A stretch of 10,172 nucleotides of DNA from Aquirhabdus sp. (GTDB lineage: Bacteria > Pseudomonadota > Gammaproteobacteria > Pseudomonadales > Moraxellaceae): assembly GCA_030152425.1 (NCBI GenBank), contig JASLJP010000321.1, positions 1 through 10,172 of the forward strand, read 5' to 3'. The notes under the pieces were generated by a model. That model searched no databases and had not been told where the DNA came from. It saw nothing but the letters and a program-made list of their open reading frames with translations. The translations under genes were made by a program, and so were the position numbers. Of this stretch, positions 6,624 to 10,172 are shown in pieces (position 1 is the first letter of the stretch; the number at the start of each line of letters is the position of its first letter).

Positions 6624-6652
6624 TAGAAAAAGTAGGCGTTTCTGGCTATCAT
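6624..6652 (+). promoter_or_regulatory. Probable promoter of hom-thrC
   Basis: TAGAAA (6624-6629, four of six) and TATCAT (6647-6652, five of six) are separated by the ideal 17 bp. Transcription would begin near 6659, about 30 bases before the hom GTG. No leader peptide with a run of Thr codons is visible in so short a leader, so E. coli-style thr attenuation is unlikely here. Confidence 0.5.
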
Positions 6653-6660
6653 AAGCGCCT
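6634..6660. repeat. Inverted repeat enclosing the hom -10 element
   Basis: AGGCGTTT (6634-6641) and AAGCGCCT (6653-6660) are complementary over 8 bp with one G-T pair, around an 11-base centre that contains the -10 hexamer. It could be an operator, or in RNA from dsbC a weak terminator since TTT follows directly. The sequence does not decide between these. Confidence 0.45.
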
Positions 6661-6688
6661 TTAAAATCGTCGCGTGAGGCATCAGCTT

Positions 6689-7993
6689 GTGAAACCAGTC
6701 AAACTGGCAATATTGGGTCTAGGGACCGTCGGTGGTGGCGCTGTGCGCCTGCTTCAGGACAATGCTGCGGAAATCGCGCGCCGTACCGGTCATGAGATTC
6801 AGATTACGCACGTTGGTAGCCGTCGCCCGCGTCCAGACCTCAAGCTGGATGGCATCAAAGTCAGCGATGACCTGCTGGATATCGTCAAACAGGACGACGT
6901 CGACATCGTCATCGAAGTCATTGGCGGTACGACACTGGCGCATGACGTGGTCATGACTGCGATCCAGCACGGCAAACATGTCGTGACAGCCAACAAAGCC
7001 CTCCTCGCCGAATACGGCAACGAAATTTTCCAAGCTGCCGAAGCCGCTGGCGTCAACGTCACGTTTGAAGCCGCAGTCGCCGGCGGTATCCCGATCATCA
7101 AAGTGCTGCGTGAAGGCCTGTCGGCCAACCGCATCGACTGGCTGGCGGGGATCATCAACGGCACGGGTAACTTCATCCTCACCGAAATGCGTGAAAAAGG
7201 CCGTGCCTTTGGCGACGTGCTGGCCGAAGCCCAAGCGCTCGGCTATGCCGAAGCCGATCCAACCTTCGACGTCGAAGGCATCGACGCAGCACACAAGCTG
7301 ACGCTGCTGGCCTCACTGGCATTCGGTATCCCGCTGCAGTTTGAAAAAGTCTATACCGAAGGCATCACCAAACTCACCGCTGAAGACGTGACCTACGCTG
7401 AAGAGCTGGGCTATCGCATCAAGCACCTCGGGATCGCCAAGCGTACCGACGCCGGCATCGAGCTGCGCGTCCATCCAACGCTGATCCCTGAAGCCCGTCT
7501 GATCGCCAACGTCAACGGCGTCAAAAACGCCGTACTGGTGCAGTCGAATGCCGTCGGCTCAACGCTGTACTACGGCTCCGGTGCCGGTGCAGGCCCTACC
7601 GCATCTGCCATCGTCGCTGACGTGGTCGATCTGGTGCGTGCCTTTGGCAATGACGGCGTTGGCCGTGTGCCGCATCTGGCCTTCCAGCCCGAGTCGCTGG
7701 TCGACACCCCGATCTTGCAAGCCGATCAAATGCACACTGCCTACTATCTGCGTCTGACTGCCCTCGACCATCCGGGCGTGCTGTCCGATGTGACCGGCAT
7801 CCTGAGCCGCGCGGGCATCAACATCGACGCGATCCTGCAAAAGCCGATCCAAGATCAAGGCAAAGTACCGGTCGTGATCCTGACCCAGACCGTGCTCGAA
7901 GCCACCATGAACACTGCGATCGCTCAGATCGAAGCACTGGCCAGCATCGAAGCACCGGTGGTTCGTATCCGTTTGGAAACCTTAGACGGCTGA
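6689..7993 (+). CDS. hom: Homoserine dehydrogenase
   Basis: Reduces aspartate semialdehyde to homoserine with NAD(P)H, the branch point toward threonine and methionine; cytoplasmic. The 434-residue product contains an N-terminal Rossmann domain with GLGTVGGG (10-17), the conserved ANK (101-103), the catalytic domain with EAAVAGGIPIIK (127-138) and the family signature ADPTFDVEGIDAAHK (189-203, including Glu196, Asp199 and Lys203), and a C-terminal ACT domain (about 352-425, LDHPGVLSDVTGILSRAGINID), the usual site of threonine feedback. I chose the GTG at 6689: it gives MKPVKLAILGLG, as in related proteins, and TGAGG (6675-6679) is a ribosome-binding site 9 bases away. A GTG at 6674 would add five residues and has no such site. 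It is a monofunctional enzyme with no aspartokinase fused. thrC follows after 48 bp and is probably co-transcribed. Confidence 0.95.
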   Translation: MKPVKLAILGLGTVGGGAVRLLQDNAAEIARRTGHEIQITHVGSRRPRPDLKLDGIKVSDDLLDIVKQDDVDIVIEVIGGTTLAHDVVMTAIQHGKHVVTANKALLAEYGNEIFQAAEAAGVNVTFEAAVAGGIPIIKVLREGLSANRIDWLAGIINGTGNFILTEMREKGRAFGDVLAEAQALGYAEADPTFDVEGIDAAHKLTLLASLAFGIPLQFEKVYTEGITKLTAEDVTYAEELGYRIKHLGIAKRTDAGIELRVHPTLIPEARLIANVNGVKNAVLVQSNAVGSTLYYGSGAGAGPTASAIVADVVDLVRAFGNDGVGRVPHLAFQPESLVDTPILQADQMHTAYYLRLTALDHPGVLSDVTGILSRAGINIDAILQKPIQDQGKVPVVILTQTVLEATMNTAIAQIEALASIEAPVVRIRLETLDG

Positions 7994-8041
7994 TCATATC
8001 CGGCTGATCCAAGACCAACCTCTTTTAGAGAATTGACTGCT

Positions 8042-9502
8042 ATGCAATACGCTTCAACCCGTGGCCACGCCACCGCGCAAAATTTTTCTGAGATCCTGCT
8101 CGGTGGTCTCGCACCGGATGGCGGCTTGTATCTGCCTGAGTCTTACCCACAGGTGACCGACGCTGAGCTGAACGCATGGCGCGGTCTGTCCTATGCCGAG
8201 CTGGCTTTTGAAGTGCTGAAGAAATTCGCCACCGATATCCCGCAAGCCGACCTCAAAGCACTGGTCGACAAGACCTACACTGCTGAGGTGTATCGCAACG
8301 CCCGCGCCGGAGAGAACGCCAGCGACATCACGCCGCTGCGCACACTGGAAGATAAAGACGGCCGTAAGCTGATCCTGCAAGCCCTGTCCAATGGCCCAAC
8401 GCTGGCCTTTAAAGACATGGCCATGCAACTGCTCGGCAATCTGTTTGAATACACGCTGGAACAGCATAAAGAAGAGCTCAACATCTTTGGTGCAACGTCG
8501 GGCGATACCGGCAGTGCAGCGGAATACGCCATGCGCGGTAAACACGGCATCCGCGTGTTTATGCTGTCGCCGCACAAAAAAATGAGCGCCTTCCAAACGG
8601 CACAAATGTTCAGCCTGCAAGACCCTAATATTTTCAATATCGCAGTCGAAGGCGTGTTTGATGATTGTCAGGATATGGTCAAAGCCGTGTCCAACGATCA
8701 CGCGTTTAAGACAACTCAGAAAATTGGCACAGTAAACTCGATCAACTGGGCGCGTGTGGTTGCACAGGTGGTTTATTACTTCCGTGGCTATCTTGCAGCA
8801 ACAACCAGCAACGACCAAAAAGTTTCATTCACGGTGCCTTCTGGTAATTTCGGCAATATCTGTGCGGGTCATATTGCCCGTATGATGGGATTGCCTATTG
8901 ATAAGCTCGTTGTCGCGACCAATGAAAACGACGTACTCGACGAGTTCTTCCGCACAGGGATTTACCGCGTACGGAAGTCTGCGGAAACATGGCATACCAC
9001 TAGCCCATCGATGGATATTTCTAAAGCATCTAACTTTGAACGCTTTATCCATGATTTATTGAAAGGCGATTCAGACCGCTTAGCAGCGTTATTCCATAAA
9101 GTTGAAACCAGTGGTGGCTTTGACTTATCGGGTCAAGCGGGTAGTGATGGCGATGAATTCAAAAATGTTGCGCAATACGGCTTCCAATCTGGCAAATCTG
9201 TTCACGCGGATCGTTTGAATACCATTCGTCAGGTTGAGCAGAATTACGGCATTACCATCGACACGCACACGGCTGATGGTATTAAAGTTGCGCTTGAACA
9301 TATTGAACAAGGCGTGCCGATGATCGTCTTGGAAACGGCTTTAGCGGCTAAATTCAACGAAACCATTCAAGAAGCTCTCGGACGTGACGCTGAGCGTCCA
9401 GCTGGTTTTGAAAACATTGAAGCACTGCCACAACAGTCAACATTAATGACGACTGATGTCGCCAAAATGAAAGCGTTTATTGCTCAGCATACTGGGCTAT
9501 AA
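8042..9502 (+). CDS. thrC: Threonine synthase
   Basis: PLP-dependent enzyme making threonine from O-phosphohomoserine, the last step of the pathway; cytoplasmic. The 486-residue product opens with the ThrC N-terminal pattern (MQYASTRG, then GLAPDGGLYLP at 22-32). The PLP Lys is Lys124 in TLAFKDMAMQ; GATSGDTGSAA (150-160) and PSGNFGNICAG (266-276) are the cofactor-binding loops. The ATG at 8042 is preceded by AGAG (8027-8030); a TTG three codons upstream is in frame but adds nothing recognisable. Codon use changes within the gene: before about 8630 Leu is almost always CTG or CTC and GC is high, while beyond about 8700 TTA, TTG and other AT-ending codons are common. The reading frame and motifs are intact throughout, so the gene should be functional. 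thrB is not in the window. Confidence 0.95.
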   Translation: MQYASTRGHATAQNFSEILLGGLAPDGGLYLPESYPQVTDAELNAWRGLSYAELAFEVLKKFATDIPQADLKALVDKTYTAEVYRNARAGENASDITPLRTLEDKDGRKLILQALSNGPTLAFKDMAMQLLGNLFEYTLEQHKEELNIFGATSGDTGSAAEYAMRGKHGIRVFMLSPHKKMSAFQTAQMFSLQDPNIFNIAVEGVFDDCQDMVKAVSNDHAFKTTQKIGTVNSINWARVVAQVVYYFRGYLAATTSNDQKVSFTVPSGNFGNICAGHIARMMGLPIDKLVVATNENDVLDEFFRTGIYRVRKSAETWHTTSPSMDISKASNFERFIHDLLKGDSDRLAALFHKVETSGGFDLSGQAGSDGDEFKNVAQYGFQSGKSVHADRLNTIRQVEQNYGITIDTHTADGIKVALEHIEQGVPMIVLETALAAKFNETIQEALGRDAERPAGFENIEALPQQSTLMTTDVAKMKAFIAQHTGL

Positions 9503-9508
9503 AATCAC

Positions 9509-9556
9509 GGTTCATGATTCGAGATGCGGCAGGATGCTCACCCCGAATCATGAACC
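9509..9556 (+). terminator. 13-bp perfect inverted repeat, probable terminator after thrC
   Basis: GGTTCATGATTCG (9509-9521) and CGAATCATGAACC (9544-9556) are perfectly complementary around a 22-base loop, starting 6 bases after the thrC stop. A short T-run (CTTTT, 9564-9568) lies 7 bases beyond the stem rather than directly behind it, so termination by the standard Rho-independent mechanism is likely but not certain. The large loop is unusual. Confidence 0.6.
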
Positions 9557-9574
9557 TGTAGGTCTTTTGTGTAA

Positions 9575-9603
9575 GTTACATTCACCTCGAATACTGGTAT
9601 AAG
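9575..9603 (+). promoter_or_regulatory. Probable promoter of the downstream membrane protein gene
   Basis: GTTACA (9575-9580, four of six) and TATAAG (9598-9603, five of six) are 17 bp apart, and TGG directly before the -10 makes it an extended -10. Transcription would begin near 9610, about 35 bases before the ATG at 9645. It follows the thrC inverted repeat, which supports an independent transcription unit. Confidence 0.55.
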
Positions 9604-9644
9604 AAGACTCGCGTTACGGATTAATTTTTGGGGCTTAAGATTCA

Positions 9645-10172
9645 ATGATTAAACAGAAAAAGAGTCGCAATATTTTCAGTTTCCTTTCGGAACCTGAAGA
9701 TTTGCTCAATAAAAAGCTCGAAGATCATCGAACTTTCAGCGCAATCATGTTCTTGATGACTGCAATGATCGGCACATCGCATTGGGTTTGGGATTACGTC
9801 ACTGACCCGATCGGCGCGCAGCATACGATTGGCTTTCGCCTGATTTTCTTGTCGCTTATTGTCTACTCTTTTGCGTTTATGCATGTCAAAAACCGCCGTG
9901 TCCTCGAATTCGCTTCGGTCATGGCGGGTCTATTACTGCTGGTGAATTACGTCGAGATCCTGAACCGACTCGACACGGGCATGGTGTATGGGATTGGTGG
10001 ATTTGTATTTTTCCTATTCTTACCGTTGTTAATGTTCCAAGGCTTCTCGGTACGCGTCAATATTATTAGTACTTTTTTGTTTGCTGGATTACCGCAAGTC
10101 CTTGCATTAGTGGGTATTGCGCATAACTTTGAACATGCACAATACGCAGTTTTGATTTGGCCGGCAGCAATC
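9645..10172 (+). CDS. Multi-pass membrane sensor protein, N-terminal part (partial)
   Basis: The frame is open from the ATG at 9645 to the window edge: 176 codons without a stop. The product starts with a charged cytoplasmic stretch (1-29), followed by about five or six hydrophobic segments (about 30-48, 63-80, 87-104, 112-132, 137-158 and one beginning near 166). The phrase HWVWDYVTDPIGAQHT (46-61), with Trp-Asp-Tyr and an Asp-Pro between the first two segments, resembles the membrane-sensor (MASE-type) N-termini of diguanylate cyclases, adenylate cyclases and histidine kinases. The output domain lies outside the window, so cyclic-di-GMP or cAMP synthesis is a guess. The ribosome-binding site is weak (GGGG at 9630-9633, or AAGA just before the start). 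AT-rich codons continue from the 3' half of thrC. Confidence 0.7.
   Translation, partial: MIKQKKSRNIFSFLSEPEDLLNKKLEDHRTFSAIMFLMTAMIGTSHWVWDYVTDPIGAQHTIGFRLIFLSLIVYSFAFMHVKNRRVLEFASVMAGLLLLVNYVEILNRLDTGMVYGIGGFVFFLFLPLLMFQGFSVRVNIISTFLFAGLPQVLALVGIAHNFEHAQYAVLIWPAAI

Noticed and set aside
6659..6688. Leader-peptide attenuator of the thr operon
   Set aside because: The predicted leader is about 30 bases, with no short frame carrying runs of Thr or Ile codons.
6719..7294. 191-codon minus-strand frame inside hom
   Set aside because: It is antisense to intact Rossmann and catalytic motifs of homoserine dehydrogenase, a codon-bias shadow.
8054..8818. 254-codon open frame on the minus strand inside thrC
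   Set aside because: It is antisense to a clearly recognised threonine synthase and its translation shows no family resemblance; it mirrors the codon bias of the sense strand.
1..10172. CRISPR array, insertion sequence, tRNA or rRNA gene
   Set aside because: No regularly spaced direct repeats, transposase-like frames with terminal inverted repeats, or cloverleaf-like segments were seen in either strand by eye.

Overview
The window looks like a core chromosomal stretch from a gammaproteobacterium, probably Moraxellaceae (Acinetobacter and relatives). I base this on protein resemblance (XerD, homoserine dehydrogenase and the DsbC/hom/thrC neighbourhood) and on the order pabB-feoA-feoB-small Cys-rich gene-xerD-dsbC-hom-thrC, which I recall from Acinetobacter genomes. 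That is memory, not a search. The coding DNA between about 0.6 and 8.6 kb is richer in GC than typical Acinetobacter, so a higher-GC relative is more likely.

Layout. (1) 1-71, minus strand: the 5' end of a secreted-protein gene, showing only its signal peptide, divergent from pabB across a 285-bp intergenic region. (2) 357-1931: pabB, for 4-aminobenzoate/folate synthesis. (3) 2027-4559: a Fur-box-like site followed by feoA, feoB and a small membrane protein with a Cys cluster. The three genes overlap by ATGA at both junctions and form a ferrous-iron uptake operon. (4) 4594-5523: xerD, a chromosome-dimer-resolution recombinase, only 34 bp behind the iron genes. (5) 5763-6560: a DsbC-type disulfide isomerase that carries a lipoprotein signal. 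(6) 6689-9502: hom and thrC, for threonine synthesis, with a likely promoter before hom and a perfect 13-bp inverted repeat after thrC. (7) 9645-end: the N-terminal membrane part of a probable signalling protein, cut by the window edge.

How they work together: feoA/feoB/Cys-rich protein form one transport unit, probably repressed by Fur when iron is plentiful. hom and thrC carry out the first committed and the last step of threonine synthesis; thrB is not here. PabB, XerD and DsbC are housekeeping functions that seem to be neighbours by conserved order rather than shared pathway.

I found no CRISPR array, insertion sequence, phage gene, tRNA or rRNA. No intergenic stretch exceeds 300 bp. I do not see a convincing new biological system. 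The points most worth a second look are the Cys-rich third Feo gene, the lipid-anchored DsbC, the shift in codon use in the middle of thrC, and the structured DNA between dsbC and hom.
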